From Roseobacter sp. (lineage in GTDB: Bacteria > Pseudomonadota > Alphaproteobacteria > Rhodobacterales > Rhodobacteraceae): DNA of 32,145 bases. The stretch is from contig JAGXHA010000102.1 of NCBI GenBank assembly GCA_024636475.1, positions 1 through 32,145 on the forward strand. Reading direction: 5' to 3'. The position numbers and the translations under genes were made by a program. Below are positions 1 through 7,508 of the stretch, one piece after another; positions within the stretch are counted from its first letter, which is position 1; each line of letters opens with the position of its first letter. The notes under the pieces were generated by a model. That model worked only from the letters and a program-made list of their open reading frames with translations. It was not told where the DNA came from and ran no database searches.

Positions 1-50
1 AAGCTGGCAATCGTTCCGTAATCGGCACACCCCTGTAGCGTTTAAGCAAA

Positions 51-96
51 GGCCAGAGGATAGGCTTGCATAATCGCTGATCCTCTGGCCCTTTTG
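51..96 (+). terminator. Rho-independent terminator-like hairpin
   Basis: An 11-bp perfect stem (51-61 pairs with 80-90) encloses an 18-nt loop and is followed by CTTTT. It probably ends transcription of a gene lying left of the window. Reading frame 1 closes with TAA at 19-21 and frame 3 with TAG at 36-38, so either could be the tail of that gene; too little is visible to name it. The T-run is short, so termination may be weak. Confidence 0.6.
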
Positions 97-124
97 CATT
101 CAGGTTTACACAAGGATCCGTTCC

Positions 125-1090
125 ATGCGCGCCATGCAAGTCTCCGCCTATGATCAGCCCCTGACACTGCAAGATCTTGAAATTCCAATCCCTGCCGCGG
201 GCGAAGTTTTGGTTAAAGTCGAAGCCTGCGGGCTGAATTTTGGCGACACTTTGCTGATCAAAGGGACCTATCAGGAAAAACCTGCGCTGCCATTCACGTT
301 GGGAATGGAGTTGTCGGGGACGATCACGGCCCTTGGGGATGGGGTGGAAAACTTGGTGATCGGCCAACGGATTGCGGCCTATAGCGGGTTTCACGGTCTT
401 GCCGAATACGCGGCGGTGCCTGCCGATATTTGCGTGCCCATCCCCGATGTGATGGATGCAGTCGATGCGGCCGCTTTCCTGATCGCCTACGGCACCAGCC
501 ATGTGGCGCTTGACTATAAGGCGCGTTTGCAGCCCGGTGAACGCTTGCTGGTCCTGGGAGCCTCAGGCGGTATTGGGCTGACGGCGGTTCAGGTGGGCAA
601 ACTGATGGGGGCCGAGGTGATCGCCTGCGCACGCGGCCAGGCCAAGCTTGATATCTGTCGCGCTTCCGGGGCAGACCATCTGATCGATTCTGACGTGGAT
701 GATCTTCGCGAGATCGTGAAATCGCTGGGCGGAGCAGATGTGGTCTATGATCCCATCGGCGGGGATCAGTTCAAAGCCGCGATGCGGGCCTGCAACCCCG
801 AAGCGCGCATTCTACCGCTTGGCTTTGCCTCGGGCGAGGTGCCGCAGATCCCCGCAAACATCCTGTTGGTCAAGAATCTGGATGTGCTGGGGTTGTTCTG
901 GGGGGGCTACAAGAAATTCAAACCCAAGGTCCTGACCGACAGCTTTAAGGTGCTGATCGACTGGTATGTGGCGGGCAAGCTGAAACCTCATGTGAGCCAC
1001 GTCCTGCCACTGGATCAGGCCAACGAGGCGCTGGACCTGCTGCGGACCCGCAAGGCGACGGGCAAGGTGGTGGTGCGCGTGTCTGGTTAA
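125..1090 (+). CDS. Zinc-independent NADPH:quinone oxidoreductase (MDR superfamily)
   Basis: This 321-aa protein is a medium-chain dehydrogenase/reductase of the quinone oxidoreductase branch, expected to reduce quinones or enoyl-type substrates with NADPH in the cytosol. The N-terminal GroES-like domain (about 1-115) has the typical GLNFGD segment. The Rossmann domain carries the nucleotide-binding stretch LGASGGIGLTAVQ at about 140-155. The cysteine and histidine ligands of zinc alcohol dehydrogenases are absent. The C-terminus (GKVVVRV) is typical of the family. A weak AAGG lies upstream of the first ATG; a second in-frame ATG three codons later is a possible alternative. Its TAA overlaps the stop of the convergent transporter gene by 4 bp. 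The physiological substrate cannot be read from sequence. Confidence 0.9.
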   Translation: MRAMQVSAYDQPLTLQDLEIPIPAAGEVLVKVEACGLNFGDTLLIKGTYQEKPALPFTLGMELSGTITALGDGVENLVIGQRIAAYSGFHGLAEYAAVPADICVPIPDVMDAVDAAAFLIAYGTSHVALDYKARLQPGERLLVLGASGGIGLTAVQVGKLMGAEVIACARGQAKLDICRASGADHLIDSDVDDLREIVKSLGGADVVYDPIGGDQFKAAMRACNPEARILPLGFASGEVPQIPANILLVKNLDVLGLFWGGYKKFKPKVLTDSFKVLIDWYVAGKLKPHVSHVLPLDQANEALDLLRTRKATGKVVVRVSG

Positions 1091-2067
1091 CCTGTTCGGA
1101 TGGGGCGTGTTTTCAGCAAATTGCGGGCTTTTTGGCGTTCGCGCAAAAACACGAACAGCCCCGATCCAATGATCAGTGCGATGCCGACCCAGACCTCCCA
1201 CACCGGCAGGTCGCCAAAAATCAGCAAGCCCCAAAAGACAGCCAGCGGCAGGCCGATGTATTCAAAGGGCGCGACTGTTGCGACGTCTGCGATCCGGTAG
1301 GCCTGGCTTAGGCAATAACCGATGACGGCCGCATTCAGCCCAAGACCCAGGAACACCCAGACATCTTCCTGAGCGGGCCAGACCCATGCCCGCAGCAGAA
1401 ACTGCATAGACGGTGCACTGTCGGCAGACGCAAAGCGACCATCACCTGCGATCAGGAAAAACCCTATGGATACAACCAGAAATGTTCCCTGAATATAGAT
1501 CGCCAGCGCCGAAGCTTTGCTGTTCACCCCCAGTTTACGCGTCATCAATTGGTTCAACGCATAGGTCAGCGCCGCAACAACCGGAAGCAGCAGCACCAGC
1601 CGTGATGCTTGCAGAGTTTGCACATCGGCCCAAGGGCGTTGCATGATAACAACTCCAAGAAAGCCTATGGCCACAGCACCAAGCCGCATGGCCCCTACTT
1701 TTTCGCCCAAGAGTGGGATCGACAGCAGTGTGATGAACAAGGGGGCCACGAAAAACAGCGCCGTTGCATCAGCCAAGGGCAGGGCTGCAAGCGCAAGGAA
1801 AAAGGTCATATTGGCGATCACCACCAAGATCCCGCGCAGGAGATGCCAATGCCATTGGGATGTCTTCAAAATGCGCCATCCGCCCTCTAGCTGGACCAAA
1901 CCGAGGCCGAACAGAATGCCAATGAAGGCGCGGGCAAAGACGATCTCGTGCAGGGGATAGCCGCCCGAAAGCTGCTTGATCAACATATCGTTAATCGAAA
2001 TCGCAAACACGCCAGCGAAAACAAAGGCGATGGCGATACCGGGTTGGTTTTGTGCATTTGCATTCAT
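1087..2067 (-). CDS. DMT-family (EamA) transporter
   Basis: This 326-aa inner-membrane protein has about ten hydrophobic segments arranged as two EamA repeats, the usual size and layout of drug/metabolite exporters in the 10-TMS DMT group. The first repeat includes the characteristic VFARAFIGILFGL region, and the second begins around residue 170. The C-terminal tail is short and basic (RERQKARNLLKTR), consistent with a cytoplasmic end. The ATG follows a 108-bp divergent gap shared with the CoxG-like gene. Substrate is unknown; relatives export amino acids, nucleotides or metabolites. Confidence 0.9.
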   Translation of the reverse strand: MNANAQNQPGIAIAFVFAGVFAISINDMLIKQLSGGYPLHEIVFARAFIGILFGLGLVQLEGGWRILKTSQWHWHLLRGILVVIANMTFFLALAALPLADATALFFVAPLFITLLSIPLLGEKVGAMRLGAVAIGFLGVVIMQRPWADVQTLQASRLVLLLPVVAALTYALNQLMTRKLGVNSKASALAIYIQGTFLVVSIGFFLIAGDGRFASADSAPSMQFLLRAWVWPAQEDVWVFLGLGLNAAVIGYCLSQAYRIADVATVAPFEYIGLPLAVFWGLLIFGDLPVWEVWVGIALIIGSGLFVFLRERQKARNLLKTRPIRTG

Positions 2068-2175
2068 ATTGCAGACCTATCATCTACGCGCATCCTGTCC
2101 AGCTTGTTTCATCTTGGCGTGGCCGATGGATCTGCGCTAGGTTGGCGCGAATATTTCCTTTAGGAGGACACACGG

Positions 2176-2700
2176 ATGCAAATGTCAGAAACCCGCCAGA
2201 TCGCTGCCAGCCCAGCGGAGGTTTATGCAGCGTTGCTGGATCCCGACATGCTGATCAAATGCGTCCCGGGTGCAACCGAAGTGACAGGATCAGCCGAAGA
2301 AGGGTTTGAAGCGACGGTCGTCCAGAAAGTCGGACCGGTAAAGGCGACCTTCAAAGGTCAGGTCACGATGACGGATATGGTGCCTGACAAGTCGATCAAG
2401 ATTAGTGGTGAAGGCAAAGGTGGGGCCGCCGGTTTTGCAAAAGGCGGGGCTGACGTGACGCTGGTGGCCAAGGATGGTGGCACTGAATTGAGCTATGACG
2501 TCGAGGCGAAAGTCGGGGGCAAGTTGGCGCAGCTTGGCAGCCGGATCATCGACGGGTTTGCGAAGAAGATGGCCGATCAGTTTTTCAATAACCTGCAAGA
2601 AAGCCTTGAAGGGCCAGCTGCCGACGATGCCGAAGATACCGCTGATGTCGCAGAAGATGCGCCTAAGAAAAAAGGCTGGTTTGGGCGCGCAAAGTCTTAG
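2176..2700 (+). CDS. CoxG-like SRPBCC-fold protein (CO dehydrogenase subunit G family)
   Basis: This 174-aa protein matches the CoxG family of START/SRPBCC lipid-binding folds. It has the N-terminal pattern of bacterial CoxG proteins (PAEVYAALLDPDMLIKCVPG), a beta-rich middle with GPVKATFKGQV, and a long helix near 110-145 (LGSRIIDGFAKKMADQFF). After the domain comes an acidic linker rich in Asp/Glu/Ala, then a basic-aromatic tail ending KKKGWFGRAKS. Known CoxG proteins help couple molybdenum CO dehydrogenase to the membrane, but no coxMSL or other molybdo-hydroxylase gene is next to this one, so the role is open. A strong AGGAGG lies 8 nt before the ATG and fixes the start. Confidence 0.85.
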   Translation: MQMSETRQIAASPAEVYAALLDPDMLIKCVPGATEVTGSAEEGFEATVVQKVGPVKATFKGQVTMTDMVPDKSIKISGEGKGGAAGFAKGGADVTLVAKDGGTELSYDVEAKVGGKLAQLGSRIIDGFAKKMADQFFNNLQESLEGPAADDAEDTADVAEDAPKKKGWFGRAKS

Positions 2701-2765
2701 CATCGCGCCCCTGTTAACTTAGTCCCAATCAGTCTAGTTTCCGGCCAAACAGACCGGAGGCTTTG

Positions 2766-3695
2766 ATGCCAGATATTGTAGAAATTCACAACTTGCGCAA
2801 AGCCTATAGTGACGGGTTCGAGGCGCTCAAGGGTGTTTCATTAAACATCAAGAAGGGCGAGATTCTTGCCCTGCTCGGCCCCAATGGTGCAGGTAAAACC
2901 ACACTAATTTCAACAGTCTGTGGCATTACGACCTCTACCAGCGGGTCCGTCAAGGTGGGTGGGCATGATACGCTGACCGACTACCGTGCAGCGCGTGCGA
3001 TGATCGGGCTGGTGCCTCAGGAAATCAATCTTGAGCCCTTCGAGAAGGTCATCAGCACGGTGCGGTTTTCGCGCGGATTGTTCGGGAAACCCAAAGATGA
3101 CGCAGCGTTGGAAAAAATCCTGAGACAGCTTTCGCTTTGGGATAAAAAAGACAGCCAGATCCGTGCACTTTCGGGCGGGATGAAGCGGCGTGTGCTGATT
3201 GCAAAGGCGCTTGCGCACGAACCGCGGGTGCTTTTCCTTGATGAGCCGACTGCGGGTGTCGACGTGGAATTGCGCCGGGATATGTGGGAAATCGTGGCAG
3301 GCCTCAAGGCGGATGGCGTGACGATCATCCTGACCACGCATTACATCGAAGAAGCCGAAGCGATCGCGGACCGGATCGGTGTCATTGCCCATGGCGAGTT
3401 GTTGTTGGTTGAAGACAAGGACAAGTTGATGGCGCGCATGGGCAAAAAGCAACTGGTCGTGCAACTGACCAAGCCAGTTGATGCCTTGCCCGATATTCTG
3501 GTGTCAGACGCGGTGACATTGTCAGCAGATCGCACCAAATTGATCTATACATATGACACACGCGCCGAACGTACGGGCATTACAAAACTGCTGTCTGATG
3601 TCGCGACGGCTGGTTTGGTGCTGAGTGATCTTGAGACATCGCAAAGCAGTCTGGAAGAGATTTTCGTGGGCTTGGTAAAGGAGGACGCGGCATGA
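2766..3695 (+). CDS. ABC transporter ATP-binding protein, YadG-like
   Basis: This 309-aa ATPase belongs to the ABC-2 exporter class and closely resembles YadG in length and in landmarks such as GLVPQE and LEEIFVGLV near the end. It shows Walker A (GPNGAGKTT, residues 38-46), the ABC signature LSGGMKRR near 135, Walker B with [11 protein letters not shown] near 157, and an H-loop in TTHYIEEAE. The ATG used here has GGAGG 5 nt upstream; a TTG one codon earlier is in frame but less likely. The ATG of the permease gene lies inside its end (ATGA overlap), so the two form a translationally coupled pair. Substrate is unknown. Confidence 0.93.
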   Translation: MPDIVEIHNLRKAYSDGFEALKGVSLNIKKGEILALLGPNGAGKTTLISTVCGITTSTSGSVKVGGHDTLTDYRAARAMIGLVPQEINLEPFEKVISTVRFSRGLFGKPKDDAALEKILRQLSLWDKKDSQIRALSGGMKRRVLIAKALAHEPRVLFLDEPTAGVDVELRRDMWEIVAGLKADGVTIILTTHYIEEAEAIADRIGVIAHGELLLVEDKDKLMARMGKKQLVVQLTKPVDALPDILVSDAVTLSADRTKLIYTYDTRAERTGITKLLSDVATAGLVLSDLETSQSSLEEIFVGLVKEDAA

Positions 3696-4453
3696 ACTGG
3701 ATCGCAGTCACATCCATCTATAAATTCGAGATGGCGCGCTTTTTCCGGACGATGACGCAAAGTTTTGTGTCGCCCGTGTTGTCGACCTCGCTGTATTTCG
3801 TGGTGTTTGGCGCTGCCATCGGCAGCCGCATCCAAGAGGTTGAAGGTATCAGCTATGGAGCGTTTATCGTGCCCGGCCTGATCATGCTCAGCGTGATCAC
3901 GCAGTCGATCTCGAACGCGTCTTTTGGCATCTACTTTCCCAAGTTTATCGGCACCGTGTTCGAACTGCTTTCCGCCCCCATCAGTTTTATCGAGATCGTG
4001 TTGGGCTATGTCGGAGCTGCGGCAACCAAGGCCTTGTTCATCGGGGTGATCATTCTGATCACAGCGTTCTTCTTTGTCGATATTACCATCGTACATCCCT
4101 TCTGGATGGTCTTGTTCTTGGTGCTGACCTGCGTAAGCTTTGCTTTGTTTGGCTTTATCCTTGGCATCTGGGCCGGTAATTTTGAGCAATTGCAGCTTGT
4201 TCCGTTGCTGATCATCACGCCTTTGGTGTTTTTGGGCGGGTCGTTTTATTCGATCTCGATGTTGCCGCCGGTCTGGCAAGTCATCTCGCATTTCAACCCT
4301 GTTGTTTACCTGATCTCAGGCTTTAGGTGGTCCTTTTTTGGTGCAGCTGACGTGCCGATTGTGACAAGTCTTTTTGCGATTGCAGGTTTCACAGCGCTTT
4401 GTCTTGCGGTGATCTGGTGGATTTTCCGCACGGGGTGGCGGATTCGGCAATAA
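3692..4453 (+). CDS. ABC-2 type permease, YadH-like
   Basis: This 253-aa integral membrane protein has six hydrophobic segments after a short cytoplasmic N-terminal helix, the standard ABC-2 permease plan. It contains the family landmarks [11 protein letters not shown] near 60-70 and [11 protein letters not shown] near 175-185, followed by the HFNPVVYLI segment. It overlaps the preceding ATPase gene by 4 bp, so the pair should assemble as a homodimeric exporter with two ATPase subunits. YadGH-type exporters have no firmly established substrate, and none is suggested by the neighbours. Confidence 0.93.
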   Translation: MNWIAVTSIYKFEMARFFRTMTQSFVSPVLSTSLYFVVFGAAIGSRIQEVEGISYGAFIVPGLIMLSVITQSISNASFGIYFPKFIGTVFELLSAPISFIEIVLGYVGAAATKALFIGVIILITAFFFVDITIVHPFWMVLFLVLTCVSFALFGFILGIWAGNFEQLQLVPLLIITPLVFLGGSFYSISMLPPVWQVISHFNPVVYLISGFRWSFFGAADVPIVTSLFAIAGFTALCLAVIWWIFRTGWRIRQ

Positions 4454-4505
4454 GTATCCGCAGATCGCCTTGTTTGGCGGCGGGTCGCACTCTACATGAA
4501 GGGAT

Positions 4506-5303
4506 ATGAAAAAATACATTCCCTTTTTGTTTGCGCACCCCAGCGTTGCCGTCGTTCGGTTGGCAGGTGTGATCGGCGGTCGTGGGCCTAGCGGCCTGAA
4601 CGACGAAAGCATCGGACCTGCGATTGAGAAGGCATTTAGTCGAGGCAAGCCAGTTGCTGTCGCCCTCGAGATAAGCTCGCCGGGAGGCAGCCCGGTGCAG
4701 TCATCACTGATCGGTGCGCGCATCCGCCGCCTGTCCGAGGAAAAGAACATTCCCGTCCTCGCGTTTGTGGAAGATGTGGCCGCGTCTGGCGGCTATTGGC
4801 TCGCTGCGGCGGCGGATGAGATTTATGCAGACCCAAGTTCGGTCGTGGGATCCATCGGTGTCATCTCGGCGAGTTTTGGCGTCAATGAGCTTATCAGTCG
4901 CCATGGGATAGAGCGGCGCGTCTATACGGCAGGCCAGTCGAAATCCATGCTTGACCCGTTCCGGCCAGAAAAGCAGGAAGATGTCGAGCGTTTGAAGACG
5001 TTGCTGAATGATATCCACACTAACTTTATCGATCACGTCAAAGAACGGCGTGGAGATAAGTTGCCCCCCGATACGGATCTTTTCACAGGCGAGATTTGGC
5101 TGGCCAAGCGCGCCACCGAACTGGGATTGATCGACGGCATCGGTCATATGCGCCCGATGCTCAAAGAACGCTTTGGCGACAAGGTGAAGTTTACCCGCTA
5201 TGGCAGTAAAAAAGGGCTGCTGTCGCGCTTTGGTGCCCAGATCCTTGGCGATGCTTTTGACAGCATTGAAGAGCGTGCCGCTTACGCGCAGTTCGGTCTA
5301 TAA
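4506..5303 (+). CDS. S49-family serine peptidase (SppA/SohB-like)
   Basis: This 265-aa protein is a single-domain signal-peptide-peptidase-A-type protease using a Ser/Lys dyad. The nucleophile is Ser94 in AASGGYWLA and the probable general base is Lys146 in TAGQSKSMLDPF. The oxyanion region SSPGG is at 57-61. SppA proteins degrade signal-peptide remnants or membrane-protein fragments, usually from a membrane-anchored position. This one starts at MKKYIPF without an evident signal peptide or TM helix, so it may be cytoplasmic or peripheral. It is followed after 3 bp by a 55-aa membrane protein gene and the Ca/Na antiporter, and these probably form one transcript. Confidence 0.9.
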   Translation: MKKYIPFLFAHPSVAVVRLAGVIGGRGPSGLNDESIGPAIEKAFSRGKPVAVALEISSPGGSPVQSSLIGARIRRLSEEKNIPVLAFVEDVAASGGYWLAAAADEIYADPSSVVGSIGVISASFGVNELISRHGIERRVYTAGQSKSMLDPFRPEKQEDVERLKTLLNDIHTNFIDHVKERRGDKLPPDTDLFTGEIWLAKRATELGLIDGIGHMRPMLKERFGDKVKFTRYGSKKGLLSRFGAQILGDAFDSIEERAAYAQFGL

Positions 5304-5306
5304 TCC

Positions 5307-5474
5307 ATGGTTCTTAAGGTTGTTCTGCTATTTTTGGTCGCCATGGGCTTGCTTGCCTGGTTTGGCAAGATGCACTGGTTGGGCAGTAAAAGCCTGAGAC
5401 AGACAAAATGTAAGTCCTGCGGGCGATACCGCATCGGAAAGGGCCCATGTGGCTGTAAGGGAGGACGCCAATGA
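5307..5474 (+). CDS. Small membrane protein with four-cysteine zinc-ribbon-like tail
   Basis: This 55-aa open reading frame begins 3 bp after the peptidase stop and ends in an ATGA overlap with the antiporter start. It fills the gap exactly, which argues strongly that it is translated. Residues 2-19 form one hydrophobic segment (VLKVVLLFLVAMGLLAW region). The remaining tail is basic and holds Cys35, Cys38, Cys48 and Cys50, a C-x2-C-x9-C-x-C pattern able to bind zinc or another metal. I do not recognise a named family. The simplest picture is a membrane-anchored metal-binding microprotein; a redox role is an alternative. Confidence 0.75.
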   Translation: MVLKVVLLFLVAMGLLAWFGKMHWLGSKSLRQTKCKSCGRYRIGKGPCGCKGGRQ

Positions 5475-6430
5475 TCATGCCATGGCTCTTGAGTATACTG
5501 GGGCTGGTGATCCTGCTTTTGGCAGGTGATGCACTTGTTAAGGGTGCTGTGAACCTGTCTTTGCGTCTGGGTGTCCCTGCGCTGATTGTCAGTCTTACGA
5601 TTGTCGCGTTTGGGACATCTGCCCCCGAATTGCTCATATCCATCAAGGCGGTGCTGGACGATGTTCCGGGTATCGCGCTTGGCAACGTGGTGGGTTCAAA
5701 CACGGCCAATATTCTGCTGGTCCTCGGTGTGCCCGCCTTGTTGGCGACGATGCACACTTCTGAACACAACACGCGCAAGACATACAATATGATGATCGCC
5801 GCATCGGTCTTGTTTGTGGTGTTGGCTTTCAGAGGCGTGTTCGATTTTTGGGCCGGAATTGTCTTGCTCGCGAGTCTTGCCTACGTGTTGTTCGACGCGT
5901 TTAATGACACGCGAAAGCATCGGGCAGACATTAAGGGGCGGGTGGAAACCGATCTGGAAGAACTGGAAGGGTCAGACCCGGATATGCCAGGCTGGCGCAT
6001 CGGCGTGTTTTTGATCTTGGGCCTGATCGGCCTGCCACTTGGCGCGAGCCTGTTGGTCGACAATGCTTCGGTCATCGCGCGAGCATACGGAATTAGTGAC
6101 ACGGTAATCGGGCTTACACTGGTCGCCATTGGCACCTCCCTGCCAGAGCTTGCTACGACAGTGATGGCTGCGCTGCGCCGTCAGGCGGATGTGGCGCTGG
6201 GTAATGTCATTGGCTCCAACATGTTCAACCTGCTGGGTATTATCGGTGTGGCAAGTCTGGTCGGCCCAATTGAGGTAGATCCTCAGTTCATCCGGTTTGA
6301 TTTCTGGGTCATGCTGGCCGCGTCGTTGCTGATCATTCCGTTCGTCTATTTGGGTCGCGACATCACTCGCATCTGGGGAATAGTGCTTTGCGGGCTATAT
6401 GCCGTGTATCTGACAGTTATTTTGATCTGA
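5471..6430 (+). CDS. Calcium/sodium antiporter (CaCA family, YrbG-like)
   Basis: This 319-aa inner-membrane exchanger carries both alpha repeats of the CaCA superfamily. The first has GTSAPELLIS followed by GNVVGSNTANILLVLG in the N-terminal half, and the second has GTSLPELATTVMAAL followed by GNVIGSNMFNLLG in the C-terminal half. The acidic residues in the two PEL motifs bind the cation in characterised relatives. The halves are joined by an acidic cytoplasmic loop with several Glu/Asp (ETDLEELEGSDPD). Length fits YrbG-type proteins. A GGAGG lies just before the ATG, which overlaps the stop of the 55-aa gene, so the two are probably translationally coupled. Confidence 0.95.
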   Translation: MIMPWLLSILGLVILLLAGDALVKGAVNLSLRLGVPALIVSLTIVAFGTSAPELLISIKAVLDDVPGIALGNVVGSNTANILLVLGVPALLATMHTSEHNTRKTYNMMIAASVLFVVLAFRGVFDFWAGIVLLASLAYVLFDAFNDTRKHRADIKGRVETDLEELEGSDPDMPGWRIGVFLILGLIGLPLGASLLVDNASVIARAYGISDTVIGLTLVAIGTSLPELATTVMAALRRQADVALGNVIGSNMFNLLGIIGVASLVGPIEVDPQFIRFDFWVMLAASLLIIPFVYLGRDITRIWGIVLCGLYAVYLTVILI

Positions 6431-6443
6431 GAAAGGCCAGCCC

Positions 6444-7223
6444 ATGAAATATGCATTGGTAACTGGGGCCGGTGCACGGTTGGGCCGTGCCATGGCAATT
6501 TATCTTGGTGACCGGGGCTATGATGTCGCGGTGCACTATCACACGTCGTCCCAAGGCGCTGACGAGGTCGTTTCGGCTTTGCATGCAAAAGGTCAACGGG
6601 GGGTAGCCGTGCAGGCTGACCTTTTGGACGGGGCGGAAACGGAAAATCTATTTCCGCGCGCAGCAGAAGCTTTGGGCGGACCGATCACGTGTTTGGTGAA
6701 CAACGCGTCGATCTTCGAGTACGACAGCATCACCAGCGCAACTGCTGAAAGCTGGGACCGGCATATTGGCAGCAATCTGCGCGCGCCCTTCGTGCTGACC
6801 CAGGCCATGGCTGCGCAAGGGCTGGTGCCTGATACGGATGATCGGGGCGAACCGAAGGCCGTTGGATTGATTGTGAACATGCTGGATCAGCGTGTCCGCA
6901 AACTGACACCCGAATTTATGACATATACCATCGCCAAAATGGGGCTTTGGGCAATGACGCAAACAACGGCTCAGGCTTTGGCCCCGGCGATCCGCGTAAA
7001 TGCAATTGGTCCCGGACCCACTTTGAAAGGGGCCAATCAAAGCGCGGAGCACTTTGCCAAGCAAAGGTCGCGGATCATTCTAAGACGTGGGTCAAACCCG
7101 CAAGACATCACCGCAGCCCTTGGCTATTTCATCGATTCTCCGTCTGTTACCGGGCAACTTCTGTGTACAGATGGGGGGCAGCATTTGGGATGGCAGACGC
7201 CTGATGCACAGGGCTTGGAGTAG
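6444..7223 (+). CDS. SDR oxidoreductase, pteridine-reductase/FolM-like
   Basis: This 259-aa short-chain dehydrogenase is of the pteridine-reductase type, not the classical type. The cofactor motif is TGAGARLG (7-14), with Arg where classical SDRs have Gly, as in PTR1 and FolM, which use NADPH. NNAS is at 86-89. The catalytic Ser position is Asp148, 13 residues before Tyr161 and 17 before Lys165, matching the Asp-Tyr-Lys triad of pteridine reductases. The GPGPTLKG segment near 189-196 is also typical. It probably reduces dihydropterin or dihydrofolate-like substrates. It starts 13 bp after the antiporter gene, so it may be the last gene of that run. Confidence 0.85.
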   Translation: MKYALVTGAGARLGRAMAIYLGDRGYDVAVHYHTSSQGADEVVSALHAKGQRGVAVQADLLDGAETENLFPRAAEALGGPITCLVNNASIFEYDSITSATAESWDRHIGSNLRAPFVLTQAMAAQGLVPDTDDRGEPKAVGLIVNMLDQRVRKLTPEFMTYTIAKMGLWAMTQTTAQALAPAIRVNAIGPGPTLKGANQSAEHFAKQRSRIILRRGSNPQDITAALGYFIDSPSVTGQLLCTDGGQHLGWQTPDAQGLE

Positions 7224-7318
7224 GGGCGACCGAAAAGTTTTGCACCTTTGCGAAATCAATAACAAATCCGTTACAAATTAGATTGTGTTTTCAGTGGTTT
7301 GAGGGGCAACGGTAAAAG

Positions 7319-7346
7319 TTTTCAGTATTATCAATGGTTTGATAAT
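7319..7346 (+). promoter_or_regulatory. Possible sigma-70-type promoter for uvrC
   Basis: TTTTCA (7319-7324) and GATAAT (7341-7346) match the -35 and -10 consensus at 4/6 and 5/6 positions with a 16-bp spacer. If real, the uvrC leader would be about 155 nt long. The -10 box lies inside the 7326-7347 palindrome, which would suit repression. Confidence 0.35.
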
Positions 7347-7347
7347 A
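7326..7347. promoter_or_regulatory. Perfect palindrome, operator-like
   Basis: Arms TATTATCAA and TTGATAATA (9 bp) flank a 4-nt centre TGGT. The site is AT-rich and lacks a following T-run, so a protein-binding operator is more likely than a terminator. It covers the candidate -10 box of the uvrC promoter. The regulator is unknown. Confidence 0.4.
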
Positions 7348-7399
7348 TGCTTAAAAAACAGGCGTCTGACGGAAGCATGCTGAAAACAAGGAAAAATTC

Positions 7400-7414
7400 A
7401 CTTTCACAGAAAGT
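7400..7414. repeat. Short inverted repeat ACTTTC-ACA-GAAAGT
   Basis: Six-bp arms around a 3-nt centre lie upstream of uvrC. A near copy, ACTTTC-A-GAAAGT, occurs upstream of pgsA at 9422-9434. Function unknown. Confidence 0.35.
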
Positions 7415-7425
7415 TATATGCAAGG

Positions 7426-7434
7426 TTATCCACA
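7426..7434 (+). promoter_or_regulatory. Consensus DnaA box (TTATCCACA)
   Basis: This is an exact match to the strong DnaA-box consensus inside the AT-rich gap 75 bp before the uvrC start. A single exact 9-mer has a fair probability of occurring by chance in 32 kb, and no second exact box was seen nearby. It may be a DnaA titration or regulatory site rather than an origin. Confidence 0.35.
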
Positions 7435-7508
7435 GAAGTCGGGGGTATGTTTTCTCTTGTTCCTGATGCCCAAGCATTGCAGCAGCTGGCGTAAAGAATT
7501 GCGAATCG

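Larger units (their letters stand above)
7224..7508. other. AT-rich intergenic region upstream of uvrC
   Basis: This 285-bp gap is the largest in the window and clearly richer in A and T than its surroundings. It holds direct repeats of GTTTTCAGT (7287-7295 and 7318-7326) and TGGTTTGA (7295-7302 and 7335-7342). It also holds a 9-bp-arm palindrome, a smaller inverted repeat and a consensus DnaA box, listed separately. An inverted copy GTTTTCA lies at 7381-7387. No convincing gene was found; a 39-codon frame at 7347-7466 lacks a ribosome binding site. Confidence 0.6.

Noticed and set aside
3545..4291. 248-codon open frame antisense to the ABC genes
   Set aside because: It is a highly charged, low-complexity shadow of two well-supported genes.
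7347..7466. 39-codon open frame in the uvrC upstream gap
   Set aside because: No ribosome binding site, starts inside a palindrome, and its basic composition reflects AT-rich sequence; a leader peptide is not supported.
7441..7473. LexA (SOS) box before uvrC
   Set aside because: A GTTC at 7459-7462 is not followed by a second GTTC after 7 nt, so the alphaproteobacterial consensus is not met.
7224..7508. Chromosomal replication origin
   Set aside because: Only one consensus DnaA box is seen, and none of the genes that usually flank alphaproteobacterial origins is adjacent. Retained only as a regulatory region.
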